Numbered from the stretch's first letter, positions 15,355-23,587 are shown. The stretch: 28,736 nt of DNA from an uncultured Treponema sp. (GCA_905372265.1 CAJPOL010000012.1:1-28736); one strand, 5' to 3'. Numbers and translations: made by a program. Notes: generated by a model from the sequence alone, not told the origin.

Positions 15355-17745
15355 GTGTACCGCTCATTTGTTTTTCTTGAAATTAGAGTACTGATCTTAT
15401 CGGAAGAAAAAGCCTTTTGTTCCTGCAAAACAGGAATCCCCGATCAGGCGTGTTCCATCTGCAGCGGAGAACGTGAGCATCCGCCGGTCTTAAAAGACCG
15501 GATTGCCTATGATGCATACCGGCTCGCGCAATGTCTCGGCTGCACACCTATCCAAAAGCCGCCGTACGAATATCCCGCAGGGACTCCCCCCATGCCGCCT
15601 CAGTACCGTTTATGCGGAGCCTCATTGAAAATAGCGGAAAACGGGTATCTTGATATTGAATTCCATAAGCATAAAAAACACATCGATATCTTAGAAATAC
15701 GCATCGAAGAAGATGCCGGCAGACTCATTCATGCCGACCAAAAAACATATATGGATTATAGTTCGGTCGGGATGCCGAGCATCAGGATCCGCACCGGCAA
15801 CACTATGGAGCTGGGAGAAGAAGCGGAACTGTTTTTAACGGAGTTAAAAAATAGGATGCGCTATATCGGCATCTTAACCGATCCGCATAGCGGGCATAAA
15901 ATCCGCTGTAACGCATACACCGCATCCACCCGATTTCCCGATACTCCACAGCACTATGTAAAACTACGCAATCTCAATTCCTTTAATTTTGTCCGCCAAG
16001 CCGTAAACGAGGATTTACGGCGGCAGGAAGATTTACTGAAAAACGGCGCCGAGCCGGTTTCCGAAAGCAGACTATGGAATGCCCGCAAACAGCGGACGGA
16101 ACCGTATAAGGCGCGGGAATTTATCGATTACGTAAAAACGCTGCCGCCAAAATCGCTCTGTTTTTATACCGCGCCTGAGCATATTTTACATCAAGCGCTC
16201 CGCAATGCTCCTGAGAATCAGCAGCGCCGGATTTTCCGGTTCATAAAGGAATGGGGGCTTTCCCTGCCGACCGCACGCGCATTATGCGAGGACGCCCGCC
16301 TTGCGGATTTTTTTGAAGCAGTCGTAACAGCGGGTGTATCGCCGAAACTCGCGGCAAACAGTATTCTTTCAAACATACTCAACCTGCTGAAACGGGCTGA
16401 TAAAACAATAGAAGCCCTGCCCTTCTCTGCCGGACAACTCGCCCATATTCTGCGCTTGTCGGAGGAAGGTACGATAAACCATCCGATTGTACGGACATTG
16501 CTGCACAAACTGATTATCGGCGGAGAAGATGCCGATACCCTGCTGAAACAGGGTGAATGGTCGAAAATATCCGATCACGGCACCTTAAAAGCCTTAGTAC
16601 AGAACATGCTGGCGGCGCATCCTAAAGAGGCTGAACGGCTGAAAGCGGGGGCAATGAAATATCTCGAAATTCTTTCGGGATTGATTATGAAAGAAACCGG
16701 CGGGTTTGCCGATCAAAAGTTAGTAAAGCAGATTATTAAAGATGAGCTGCATATCAGTATTATCTATGTTCTTTCAATGGGCGGCTCCATTTCAGGTATT
16801 CTCCGGCAGGGAGAAATTGAAGCGGGCAATACCGCTGTTCTTTCAGCGCTGCTGGATGCGGATAGCGCCGAGCGGTGTATCCGCTTTGAAAATATTACTC
16901 CCGACGGGTTATTAAGTGAGGAGCTTGAACCGTCGGATTGGGCGCAGCTTATTCATACGGTATGCGAAAAAATTGCTTCGGGAACGGCAAACGGCATTGT
17001 ACTCGCCCACGGTACCGATACGCTTGTCTATACCGCTCCGCTGATGTATTGGCTTTTTGCCGACACGCCGGTGCCTATTGTACTGACGGCCTCCAATACA
17101 GCGCCCGATGAATCAGGGGAAGCGCGGCGCAATTTAAATGATGCGATTAGACTTGCATGGCAAAAAAAGGACGGCATCTATGTCTCGTTTAACGGCAAAA
17201 CCCTCTCGCCGCTCAACTTGAAATTTATCGGATCCACCGATACCGGTTTTGTGAACTGGAATATGAAAACGCCGGTGTTTAAAGGAGAAGGCCTGTTAAC
17301 CGACTACGAAGACAGCGATGCGCTTGTCTTTGAAGGTTTGTTGAGTGAAGCTGCTCAATCGATGTTCTTAATTAAAACCTACCCCGGAATCAGAACCGAA
17401 TACCTCCTCTCATTCCTGCAAAAAAACATCCGTACATTCTTCTTGGAATTGTATGAGAACGGTACGGCCAATATGAAAGAAAGCCCGTACTCGCTGCGGG
17501 AATTTCTTACCTGCGGAAAAAAATATCACTGCCGTTTTTACTGTACCTCGCAGCAAGAAGATACAGTTGATTTTTCAGGGTATGTTACATCACGGCATTT
17601 GTGGAAAGAAGGAGCCGTTCCGATGGGAATGCTCACCACCGAAACGGCGATTGCGCTCTACTATGCAGCGTCCTTAGTGTGCGATACCGATGAAGAGCTT
17701 GACCGCATCATGGAAACGGCCTCGTGCTTCAATGAAAAAGCATAA
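15355..17745 (+). CDS. Fusion of a GatB/GatE-like protein with a GatD/asparaginase-like domain
   Basis: 796 residues. Residues 1-250 are GatB-like: FVFLEIRVLILSEEKAFCSC aligns with the 'vIGLEvHvqL.t.sK.FCsC' start, four Cys (22, 24, 33, 36) form a CxC/CxxC pair, and RIEEDAGRLIH and KLRNLNSFNFVRQAVNEDL follow. The kinase site is eroded: His of GLEVH is Arg11, and the 'DYNR.GvPLiEIv' stretch reads DYSSVGMPSIRIR. Residues about 270-455 are helical and include a GatB/YqeY tail (SGLIMKETGGFADQKLVKQI). Residues about 460-796 are a full-length asparaginase: MGGSIS with Ser478 in place of the Thr nucleophile, HGTDT at 552-556, YTAPLMYW and Lys623, all expected catalytic positions. The YTA context is more GatD- than AnsA-like. 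GTG start 14 bases after GGAGG; an in-frame CTG at 15343 is possible. Probably in the TRAP operon. Confidence 0.9.
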   Translation: MYRSFVFLEIRVLILSEEKAFCSCKTGIPDQACSICSGEREHPPVLKDRIAYDAYRLAQCLGCTPIQKPPYEYPAGTPPMPPQYRLCGASLKIAENGYLDIEFHKHKKHIDILEIRIEEDAGRLIHADQKTYMDYSSVGMPSIRIRTGNTMELGEEAELFLTELKNRMRYIGILTDPHSGHKIRCNAYTASTRFPDTPQHYVKLRNLNSFNFVRQAVNEDLRRQEDLLKNGAEPVSESRLWNARKQRTEPYKAREFIDYVKTLPPKSLCFYTAPEHILHQALRNAPENQQRRIFRFIKEWGLSLPTARALCEDARLADFFEAVVTAGVSPKLAANSILSNILNLLKRADKTIEALPFSAGQLAHILRLSEEGTINHPIVRTLLHKLIIGGEDADTLLKQGEWSKISDHGTLKALVQNMLAAHPKEAERLKAGAMKYLEILSGLIMKETGGFADQKLVKQIIKDELHISIIYVLSMGGSISGILRQGEIEAGNTAVLSALLDADSAERCIRFENITPDGLLSEELEPSDWAQLIHTVCEKIASGTANGIVLAHGTDTLVYTAPLMYWLFADTPVPIVLTASNTAPDESGEARRNLNDAIRLAWQKKDGIYVSFNGKTLSPLNLKFIGSTDTGFVNWNMKTPVFKGEGLLTDYEDSDALVFEGLLSEAAQSMFLIKTYPGIRTEYLLSFLQKNIRTFFLELYENGTANMKESPYSLREFLTCGKKYHCRFYCTSQQEDTVDFSGYVTSRHLWKEGAVPMGMLTTETAIALYYAASLVCDTDEELDRIMETASCFNEKA

Positions 17746-17761
17746 GGAAGCGCTAAACTCT

Positions 17762-19393
17762 TTATCTGCCCCGCACCTGATAGGCGAGAGTCAGTTCAAA
17801 GTACGGCTTATCGTTTCTTCCATGAAGCGACACCTGAGCCGAATGAACCTTTCCGATTCCCTCTTTTTTAAACTGCAAAAAAACGCCGGCTTTGTAGCGG
17901 GGCTCTTCCCATTTTGCAAAAAGCAGCTCGGCAGTCTTATCCGTTTCAGCATGTAATTGCTGCGACATGTGCCCTTCTATGCCCAATGACAGGTAATCCG
18001 TCAGCCGGAATCTGCTGCCGGCGAAAACCGTATATTTTTTTAGCACAAAAGGATTTTCGGTTCTATTTTGCAGTTGAACGGTAGTACCGGCGTCCGCTTT
18101 ATCAAACCAGCGAGGCCCGCGGAACCATGCAGGCGAGCTTATAAGATCAAAGCGTGTTTTTACCGTATGCAGCCGATTTCCATATTCCCAGTTGAAGAGC
18201 CAATGAACATTCGTGTGTTTAACCTGCATCGTTACGCCGCCTTGATGCTCTTGAAGCCGGTCATGCATCCGGAAACGGTAGAGTCCTTGGAGCGAAAAAA
18301 TGTTTACCGTCAGAATCGGCTGCGCAAATGCCGTTAAGAGTTCTTTCGGCGCCTGCATATTCCATCCGAGATAGCGAGGGGCGGCATAACTTGCCCCAAT
18401 GCGGATTCCGCCGTACCGGAACACCAGATCGGCTTCTGCCCTTCCGGCTCCTGAGACGGTTTTATCCGCAGTATAACTGCAAAAGCCTGCCGCTTCTACA
18501 GAAAACGGAGCACGTGAAAAAAACGTACCGAAACCGAAGAGGTTGTGATACCGCTGCGCTAAGCGGACAGCAGCGGTGCGTTCCACCGTGTCCGCATCCG
18601 CAGACAAATCAGGGAGAAAGGCAGTCAGATGATGTATAGCAAAGATTATGCCGCTTTTTTTCCGGCGCATCTGCCAGCCGCCGAAAAGCCCATACCTCAT
18701 GCGTTTTTGCTTTTGTTCGGGACTTGCAAAAAAAGCCGCATTCCAACCGCCGCCCGACAGTTCTACGCCGTACTGCACCTCGCGAGCTGCCCCCGCCAAA
18801 CGGATAAAATCACTGCGCGGGGCGTGAATACCTCCGTAGCCTGATTTTACTGCGGAAAATCCCGTACAGTTTGCCGTTTTAAGAAAGCTGCCGAAACCGA
18901 GACTGCCTGCCCCAAGAAAAAGACGGGGAATGGCTTTACCGGGATAGGCGTTTTGCAGATCGGCAAGCGGATACAAACCGATACCGAAATTCTTAACCGA
19001 CAATTCAAAATACGGCATAGCCATCTGCGATTGAAGCTGCAAAAACGCCGCATAGCTCCGGCTTTCGATACCGGCGGTAAACTGAGCCCCTTTGATGTTA
19101 TGGTGCCCGTAACGGAACAGGAAAGACGGCGGAGAGGCGGAGCCGTGTTCACCAACCGGCTCCGTTTCATGCGGCGCGGCGTTGTTTTCTGCTGTTTCCG
19201 GTTCTTCCGGCCGCTCTTCACGGTTCTCAGAATCAACCTCCTCATCGGAGTCTCCGGCTTCATACGGGAACGTTTCGGCCGAATCTGCAAACGGCGGTAA
19301 CCCCTGCGCAGGGACAGCCGTACACATCATACAGAGCGCAAGGAGGAAAAGCAGAGCCTTGCGCCGGATATAAACACTATTTACACGTTTCAT
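17762..19393 (-). CDS. Outer-membrane beta-barrel protein of unknown function
   Basis: 543 residues from the ATG at 19393, chosen because a standard signal peptide (cleavage near VPAQG) starts there; the longer reading to 19456 adds a second hydrophobic segment unlikely for export, and AAGAAGG lies just upstream of this ATG. A 60-residue acidic, Glu-rich linker (EEVDSENREERPEEPETAE) follows the signal. The rest is a series of short amphipathic strands with Gly and aromatic residues (GAQFTAGIESRSYAAFLQLQ, YGVELSGGGWNAAFFAS, IRIGASYAAPRYLGWN), consistent with a beta-barrel. The C-terminal strand is PYFELTLAYQVRGR. No family assigned. It converges on the GatB fusion gene with 16 bases between the stops and no terminator between them. 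Confidence 0.7.
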   Translation of the reverse strand: MKRVNSVYIRRKALLFLLALCMMCTAVPAQGLPPFADSAETFPYEAGDSDEEVDSENREERPEEPETAENNAAPHETEPVGEHGSASPPSFLFRYGHHNIKGAQFTAGIESRSYAAFLQLQSQMAMPYFELSVKNFGIGLYPLADLQNAYPGKAIPRLFLGAGSLGFGSFLKTANCTGFSAVKSGYGGIHAPRSDFIRLAGAAREVQYGVELSGGGWNAAFFASPEQKQKRMRYGLFGGWQMRRKKSGIIFAIHHLTAFLPDLSADADTVERTAAVRLAQRYHNLFGFGTFFSRAPFSVEAAGFCSYTADKTVSGAGRAEADLVFRYGGIRIGASYAAPRYLGWNMQAPKELLTAFAQPILTVNIFSLQGLYRFRMHDRLQEHQGGVTMQVKHTNVHWLFNWEYGNRLHTVKTRFDLISSPAWFRGPRWFDKADAGTTVQLQNRTENPFVLKKYTVFAGSRFRLTDYLSLGIEGHMSQQLHAETDKTAELLFAKWEEPRYKAGVFLQFKKEGIGKVHSAQVSLHGRNDKPYFELTLAYQVRGR

Positions 19394-19498
19394 GCCCTTC
19401 TTATAAAGCGCCTGAAAGACAATGGCTAATATTATAAGGCGCGTTGATACCTGCATCGCAGAAAAGACATTCGATGCTCAAAAAAATGCATAAATTGC

Positions 19499-19527
19499 TT
19501 GACTTTTCTGTGTATACTGTATATACT
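19499..19527 (+). promoter_or_regulatory. Promoter of the GntR-ABC operon
   Basis: -35 TTGACT (19499-19504), 17-bp spacer, -10 TATACT (19522-19527). The -10 overlaps the left arm of the inverted repeat at 19513-19543. Predicted start near 19534, with a leader of about 25 bases and GGAG 6 bases before the ATG at 19559. Confidence 0.75.
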
Positions 19528-19543
19528 GATTATATACAGTATA
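19513..19543. promoter_or_regulatory. 13-bp-arm inverted repeat, probable operator of the GntR regulator
   Basis: Perfect arms TATACTGTATATA (19513-19525) and TATATACAGTATA (19531-19543) around a 5-bp spacer. It covers the -10 element and the predicted start, so a bound dimer would block transcription. YtrA-type GntR regulators are known to bind such long palindromes in their own promoters. Confidence 0.75.
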
Positions 19544-19558
19544 ACAACGGAGCGTATT

Positions 19559-19981
19559 ATGGAACTTTTTATCAGTGCAACGTCGGGAGCGCCGTTGTAC
19601 GAGCAGCTTTCCGCTCAGATAAGAGAGCACATCATCGCCGGAAAGCTCAAAAAACATGAGGCACTTCCTTCCATACGCGCGCTTGCAAGCGATCTGCACA
19701 TCAGCGTTATCACTGTTAAGCGTACGTATGAAGAGCTCAGCCGCGCGGGATTTTTGTATGCCGTACCGGCAAAGGGGTATTTTGTCGCAGAGGTCAGCGA
19801 GGCTGAGATAGCGCACACGGTATACAGCGCTGTCCGCCGGCATATGCAGGCGGCCTGCACTGAAGCGGTAAAAGTGAGCATACCGGCAGAGAAACTGCAC
19901 CAACTTTTGGACGAAGTGAGGCTAGAGGCGGAGCAAGCGCGGCTCAAGACAGGCGCATTTACGGCTAGAGATGAGGTATGA
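19559..19981 (+). CDS. GntR-family transcriptional regulator, YtrA subfamily
   Basis: 140 residues. Residues 10-75 are a winged helix of GntR type: PLYEQLSAQIREHIIAGKL, LPSIRALASDLHISVITVKRTYEELSRAGF and the wing YAVPAKGYFV. The C-terminal ~55 residues form a short helical dimerisation region with no ligand-binding domain, which is the YtrA arrangement. Such repressors are usually the first gene of an operon for an ABC efflux system and control it. Here it is followed, with overlapping stop and start sequence, by an ATPase and a permease. The operator over its own promoter argues for autorepression. The inducer is not known; in characterised members it is often a cell-wall-active antibiotic. 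GGAG precedes the ATG by 6 bases. Confidence 0.92.
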   Translation: MELFISATSGAPLYEQLSAQIREHIIAGKLKKHEALPSIRALASDLHISVITVKRTYEELSRAGFLYAVPAKGYFVAEVSEAEIAHTVYSAVRRHMQAACTEAVKVSIPAEKLHQLLDEVRLEAEQARLKTGAFTARDEV

Positions 19982-19992
19982 TGGAGGAGGAT

Positions 19993-20868
19993 ATGACAAT
20001 GCAAGAAGCGTTACAATTGGAACATGTACATTTTACAATCGGGCGGAGAAAAAAAGCGTTTTCGCTCCGTGATATTTCTTTTTCCGTACCGCGGGGCTGC
20101 GTTACCGGTCTTATCGGGGAAAACGGAGCGGGTAAAACAACGTTGATGCGGCTCATTTTGAATATGTATGTACCGGATGACGGAGATATCAGGCTGTTCG
20201 GTACTGCTGCAAAGCGGGATAATACCCAAGCGCGGGATAACATAGGTTTTGTGATTGACCAAAGCTTTTTGCCGGCTCTGCATACCGCAAAAAGCGCGGG
20301 ACGGTTTTTATCGAAAGTTTATTCAAACTGGGACAAGGAAGCATACGAGCGCCTCTTGCACGACTTTAAAATCCCTCCAAGCAAATTATTGGTCAAGCTG
20401 TCCTCGGGTACGGCGCAGAAAGTGCAGATTGCGATAGCGCTGTCGCACCATGCTGATCTACTCATCCTTGATGAACCGTTCAACTTTCTGGATCCCGTTG
20501 CCAAAAAGCAGTTTTTGGAGCTGCTGCAGGAATTTATGAAGGATCCTGAGCATGCCATACTCATTTCGAGTCACCAAACGGAAGAACTTGAAAAAATCTG
20601 CGACAATATTGCGTTTATCCACGAAGGAGAGTTGCTCTTTCATAAGAGCATAGAGGAGCTAAACGGGCATTACGGCATACTTAAAATCGGTGAAAGCGAT
20701 TTTCAAAGTCTGCCGGCTCAAAGCTACATCGGATGGCGGAAAACGCCCTATGCTTACGAAGTGCTGACTGCGCACAAGGATTCCCCGCAATATGCCGGAA
20801 TGGTATGCGAACAGGCGCAGCTTAAAGACATTATGTACTTTTATCTTGAAAAAGGAGAACGGCAATGA
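19993..20868 (+). CDS. ABC transporter ATP-binding protein (BcrA-like export/resistance type)
   Basis: About 290 residues. Motifs in order: Walker A GENGAGKTT, Q-loop near DNIGFVIDQS, signature LSSGTAQKVQIA (LSSGT in place of LSGGQ), Walker B LLILDEPFNFLDP and the H-loop SSHQ. This is a complete nucleotide-binding domain with a C-terminal helical tail of about 85 residues, as in BcrA/YtrB-type ATPases partnered with ABC-2 permeases. Candidate starts at 19978, 19981, 19993 and 19999 are all in frame. GGAGGAGG (19983-19990) best serves 19993 or 19999; I list 19993, but 19978 would couple with the regulator's stop. The gene overlaps the start of the permease by 4 bases. Confidence 0.92.
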   Translation: MTMQEALQLEHVHFTIGRRKKAFSLRDISFSVPRGCVTGLIGENGAGKTTLMRLILNMYVPDDGDIRLFGTAAKRDNTQARDNIGFVIDQSFLPALHTAKSAGRFLSKVYSNWDKEAYERLLHDFKIPPSKLLVKLSSGTAQKVQIAIALSHHADLLILDEPFNFLDPVAKKQFLELLQEFMKDPEHAILISSHQTEELEKICDNIAFIHEGELLFHKSIEELNGHYGILKIGESDFQSLPAQSYIGWRKTPYAYEVLTAHKDSPQYAGMVCEQAQLKDIMYFYLEKGERQ

Positions 20869-21560
20869 AAAAAATCAAAGCGCTCATACTGGGCACCTGC
20901 CGATCAACCGGTGGCATTTTCGGCGGTATTTTTTTTGGAGTAAGCGTTATAATCTGGTTGATCGCAGCGTTTGCTCCATCCTCAGTGCGGACTACGCTCT
21001 TTGTACAGAGTTTTGGATTCTTTTTTATCGCTCTATTCGGCGTAACACTGTTTGTGCAGGATCAATTTACAGGAACATTGGTACTACCTATCAGCGGACG
21101 GGATTTTGTTACGGCCAAGCTCCTCCAAATAGCGGGGATGCTTGCAGGCAGCTTTGCAGTGCTCTCCGCTATCTTCTGGGGAATGCTCGTTTTTTCCCGC
21201 ACTGCATGGACTGTTTCTGTCTTTTATATACCGGCGGCGCTTTTTCCGATTTGCTGTACCGTTTTTATGCTGTTTTTCACCCTTATGCTTTTAGGAAAAC
21301 CGCTCATCCTGTTAGGACAGTGGATAATCGTATGCGGAGGGCCGGGCTTTATAAGCGGCTTTTTCTCTACTTGGAAAACACCGCTTTATAAGGACCTTGT
21401 TGCCGTTCTTCCTGCATTACAGAAGCCGCGTCCTGCAGGATTACTTCTAGCGCTGTACTTAGTATGCGCAGCCCTTATCTTTATATTGTATAAACTCAGC
21501 GTGCGGAACTTCAACAAACTGCAATACAACCGGTTTTTATCGGTTGAGCGGAAAAGATAA
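20865..21560 (+). CDS. ABC-2-type permease subunit
   Basis: 231 residues with about six hydrophobic helices (first GGIFGGIFFGVSVIIWLIAAF, then SFGFFFIALFGVTLFV, LLQIAGMLAGSFAVLSAIFWG and others) and a cytoplasmic QDQFTGTLVLPISGRDFVTAKLL segment linking the second and third. That layout, a 'tgtl..lP.sr..fv.ak.l' loop after helix 2, is the ABC-2 exporter pattern. The ATG overlaps the ATPase stop in an ATGA, so the two are translationally coupled and form one transporter. Substrate unknown; a peptide antibiotic or lipid-like molecule is the usual cargo for this class. A hairpin follows the stop. Confidence 0.85.
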   Translation: MKKIKALILGTCRSTGGIFGGIFFGVSVIIWLIAAFAPSSVRTTLFVQSFGFFFIALFGVTLFVQDQFTGTLVLPISGRDFVTAKLLQIAGMLAGSFAVLSAIFWGMLVFSRTAWTVSVFYIPAALFPICCTVFMLFFTLMLLGKPLILLGQWIIVCGGPGFISGFFSTWKTPLYKDLVAVLPALQKPRPAGLLLALYLVCAALIFILYKLSVRNFNKLQYNRFLSVERKR

Positions 21561-21570
21561 AAGGAAACAC

Positions 21571-21598
21571 CCTCTAAAGACCTTCGCGTCTTTAGAGG
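21571..21598. terminator. Hairpin terminator between convergent genes
   Basis: Perfect 11-bp arms CCTCTAAAGAC (21571-21581) and GTCTTTAGAGG (21588-21598) with a 6-base loop containing TTCG. The plus strand has no U-tract after it, but on the minus strand the hairpin is followed by GTGTTTCCTTTT. It can serve the converging ABC operon and AraC gene. Confidence 0.75.
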
Positions 21599-21651
21599 CT
21601 TCAGGTATTGATTCGCTGTGTTATCCGAAAGATCATGCGGCCACTGTTTTT

Positions 21652-22599
21652 CTATCTTGTACAAAACTCCGACGGCAATACGCCTGCATATTTTTTGAAT
21701 TGAACGGAAAAACTTCCCGCATTTTTATAGCCGAGCCGATAAGCGATTTCCGCAACATAGAGATTGCTGTGTGTTAAAAGCTCGCAGGCTTTTTCCATCC
21801 TCTTTTGCGTTATATAGCCGGAGAATGTTTGCCCCGTAACCGCTTTAAACACATATTTGAATTTTGAAACGCTCATATATGCTTCGGCTGCCAGCTCTGA
21901 TAATAAAAAGTTTTTTGACAAATGGGTATTCGCGTATTCCGTAATCCTTGCAACGGCACGCCTGTCGGAAGCTGCAATTTTCATGTCATCCGTACAGCGG
22001 AATTCTTCCGCCTTTTGAATAATGATTGCAGTCAGCTCATCGATCTTGCTTTTAAAAAAGAGCCGTGTACTGAGTTCATTTCCGTTAAAACTACGAATCC
22101 TGCTAAATACCGAAGCAATTTCCGGAATTACCACACCATACGGAAACACTTGCAGGTCTTTTTTTAAATCGACACTTTTTATGCCGAACTCTTTTTTGAG
22201 ATAGGTTTCGTAATAATCCGGCAACAGCTGAACACCAATCACCTTTGCAGGAACGTCTTTTTTGATGACATACCGATACATTCTATTGCCCGGTGCATAA
22301 TCGATATACTGCATTCCCGCCGATACATTCCCCTGCGGATAACGCCGGTCAGAGTCAATCGAATCATACTGCTGTATGATGATGGAATCCTCCGCCGGCA
22401 CGGAATATTCAAAATCTCTGATATATGAATGTTCTGCAATGCATATACTCGCATAGGAATCGAGCTGATATACAGCGGTATATCCTTTGCCGTAGTCGGA
22501 TGAGAATTGATAGGTATCAAAACATTCATTCAGCAACGCGCCTTTTTTTGTAAGTGTGCTGCCGGTATGTTCTATAAAACTTTGATAACTGTTGGTCAA
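21652..22599 (-). CDS. AraC-family transcriptional regulator
   Basis: 315 residues. The C-terminal ~100 residues are a standard AraC double helix-turn-helix: LSKNFLLSELAAEAYMSVSKFKYVFKAVTGQTFSGYI, then RMEKACELLTHSNLYVAEIAYRLGYKNAGSFSVQFKKYAGVLPSEF. The N-terminal ~210 residues form a ligand- or dimerisation-type domain of no family I can name, with short strands and many Tyr. The start is TTG (22599), with AAGGA about 12 bases upstream; no ATG is nearby in frame, so TTG is likely genuine. A strong promoter (22662-22690) and a 5'-end hairpin precede it. Its targets are not evident; it faces the ABC operon's 3' end, and the membrane LuxR-type gene lies upstream on the same strand. Confidence 0.9.
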   Translation of the reverse strand: MTNSYQSFIEHTGSTLTKKGALLNECFDTYQFSSDYGKGYTAVYQLDSYASICIAEHSYIRDFEYSVPAEDSIIIQQYDSIDSDRRYPQGNVSAGMQYIDYAPGNRMYRYVIKKDVPAKVIGVQLLPDYYETYLKKEFGIKSVDLKKDLQVFPYGVVIPEIASVFSRIRSFNGNELSTRLFFKSKIDELTAIIIQKAEEFRCTDDMKIAASDRRAVARITEYANTHLSKNFLLSELAAEAYMSVSKFKYVFKAVTGQTFSGYITQKRMEKACELLTHSNLYVAEIAYRLGYKNAGSFSVQFKKYAGVLPSEFCTR

Positions 22600-22635
22600 T
22601 TTTGAAAGTTCCTTATTCGTGCGGAGGGTTTAATA

Positions 22636-22655
22636 CCCCGACGCTCGTGTCGGGG
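22636..22655 (-). promoter_or_regulatory. 5'-terminal stem-loop of the araC-type mRNA
   Basis: CCCCGAC (22636-22642) and GTCGGGG (22649-22655) form a 7-bp GC-rich stem with a small loop. On the minus strand it begins at the expected transcription start of the promoter at 22662-22690. It may therefore protect the mRNA 5' end. It has no U-tract in the minus direction. Confidence 0.6.
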
Positions 22656-22661
22656 TTGTTG

Positions 22662-22690
22662 ATTATAGGGCATCAGGATATAAAATGCAA
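22662..22690 (-). promoter_or_regulatory. Promoter of the AraC-family gene
   Basis: Minus-strand -35 TTGCAT (22690-22685), 17-bp spacer, -10 TATAAT (22667-22662). Both hexamers and the spacing are the same as in the promoter at 11058-11086. Predicted start about 22655, with a leader of about 56 bases. Confidence 0.7.
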
Positions 22691-22804
22691 TGCGTGAACT
22701 ACAGACGGAAGCGCAAGTCTTAGGGCGGCATATAATGAAGTATAATTAGAGACTATTGCCGTGTACAACATTTTTAGGTAGCTATAGTACGGAAGCCCTA
22801 TCGG

Positions 22805-23569
22805 TTACTCCAGTTTATATTGCAAAAGTAAAATCCGTAGGGCTTCCCGATTTGCGGCGCCGAAATACTTACAGGCTGCTGCCATGTCTTTTTTGACCAC
22901 AGAAGTGCTGACATAATAGCGATTTCCCAGAGCTTCGTAGGTTTCGCCTTGTTTAATCGAACCGAGGATAAATGCAATTTGCCGCTCCGAAAGTTCATAA
23001 TCCGATAGTTTCAAGATTGAGCCTTTCGGCGGCAGTGTAATTGCAGCGGTTACCGTTTCGTTCGGCAGCAAAAGATACGAAAGCTTTCCTTCGAGTTTTT
23101 GATACAGTACAGCGCAAGTGGTAAGCCCGAATAGGGTTCCTAAGATTTCAAATATAACGAACGTAAATCCGAGGACGGGATAGATTGTTATAGTAACCAG
23201 CAGCCAGTAGATACCAAGCAATATCATCTTTTTTTTCCGATTGACGGCAAATTCTCCGTTTATAAAGCAGAGAACAATCCCTACACAAAGCAGCGAAGTT
23301 CCGATCCCCATAAATCCGACAAGGGCAGCATTGCCTGCTTCGACAAAAAAGACGATATAGGTTAAAAGCTTTTTTTCGGGGTGAAAGATAAGGATAATGG
23401 AAAGACACAGGCAGCACGCATTCAGCGCAGCTTTTATCAAACTCATATACGGTATAACGGATACGTATGGAATAGCTGCTTTGATATTCAGTACCATTGC
23501 AAAGGCCATCATACCGGCATTTAAAATATATAACAGCCGATTCGGGGCGAGCCATTTTCTTTTATTCAT
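22805..23569 (-). CDS. Membrane-embedded LuxR-type transcriptional regulator
   Basis: 254 residues from the ATG at 23569 (a TTG two codons earlier is also possible; neither has a Shine-Dalgarno sequence). The first ~180 residues hold about six hydrophobic helices, starting with LLYILNAGMMAFAMVLNI and including LLTYIVFFVEAGNAALVGFMG and MILLGIYWLLVTITIYPVLGF. The last ~65 residues are a LuxR/NarL-like helix-turn-helix: LSDYELSERQIAFILGSIKQGETYEALGNRYYVSTSVVKKDMAAACKYFG, with 'L..rq..il..i..G.ty..ig......s.s.Vkk.......k' spacing. It is thus a DNA-binding domain tethered to the inner membrane, sensing a membrane signal. It is divergent from a large surface lipoprotein gene, with repeated sites between them, which makes that gene its most likely target. 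Confidence 0.8.
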   Translation of the reverse strand: MNKRKWLAPNRLLYILNAGMMAFAMVLNIKAAIPYVSVIPYMSLIKAALNACCLCLSIILIFHPEKKLLTYIVFFVEAGNAALVGFMGIGTSLLCVGIVLCFINGEFAVNRKKKMILLGIYWLLVTITIYPVLGFTFVIFEILGTLFGLTTCAVLYQKLEGKLSYLLLPNETVTAAITLPPKGSILKLSDYELSERQIAFILGSIKQGETYEALGNRYYVSTSVVKKDMAAACKYFGAANREALRILLLQYKLE

Positions 23570-23587
23570 AGTCAATAGAGCATATCA

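Noticed and set aside
17746..17761. Possible terminator between the convergent fusion and barrel genes
   Set aside because: Only 16 bases, with no inverted repeat found; the two transcripts may simply overlap.
22700..22800. A small RNA gene driven by plus-strand TATAAT boxes near 22730-22745
   Set aside because: No -35 at the right distance, no terminator downstream, and only a 4-codon frame follows; the boxes are probably chance in AT-rich DNA.
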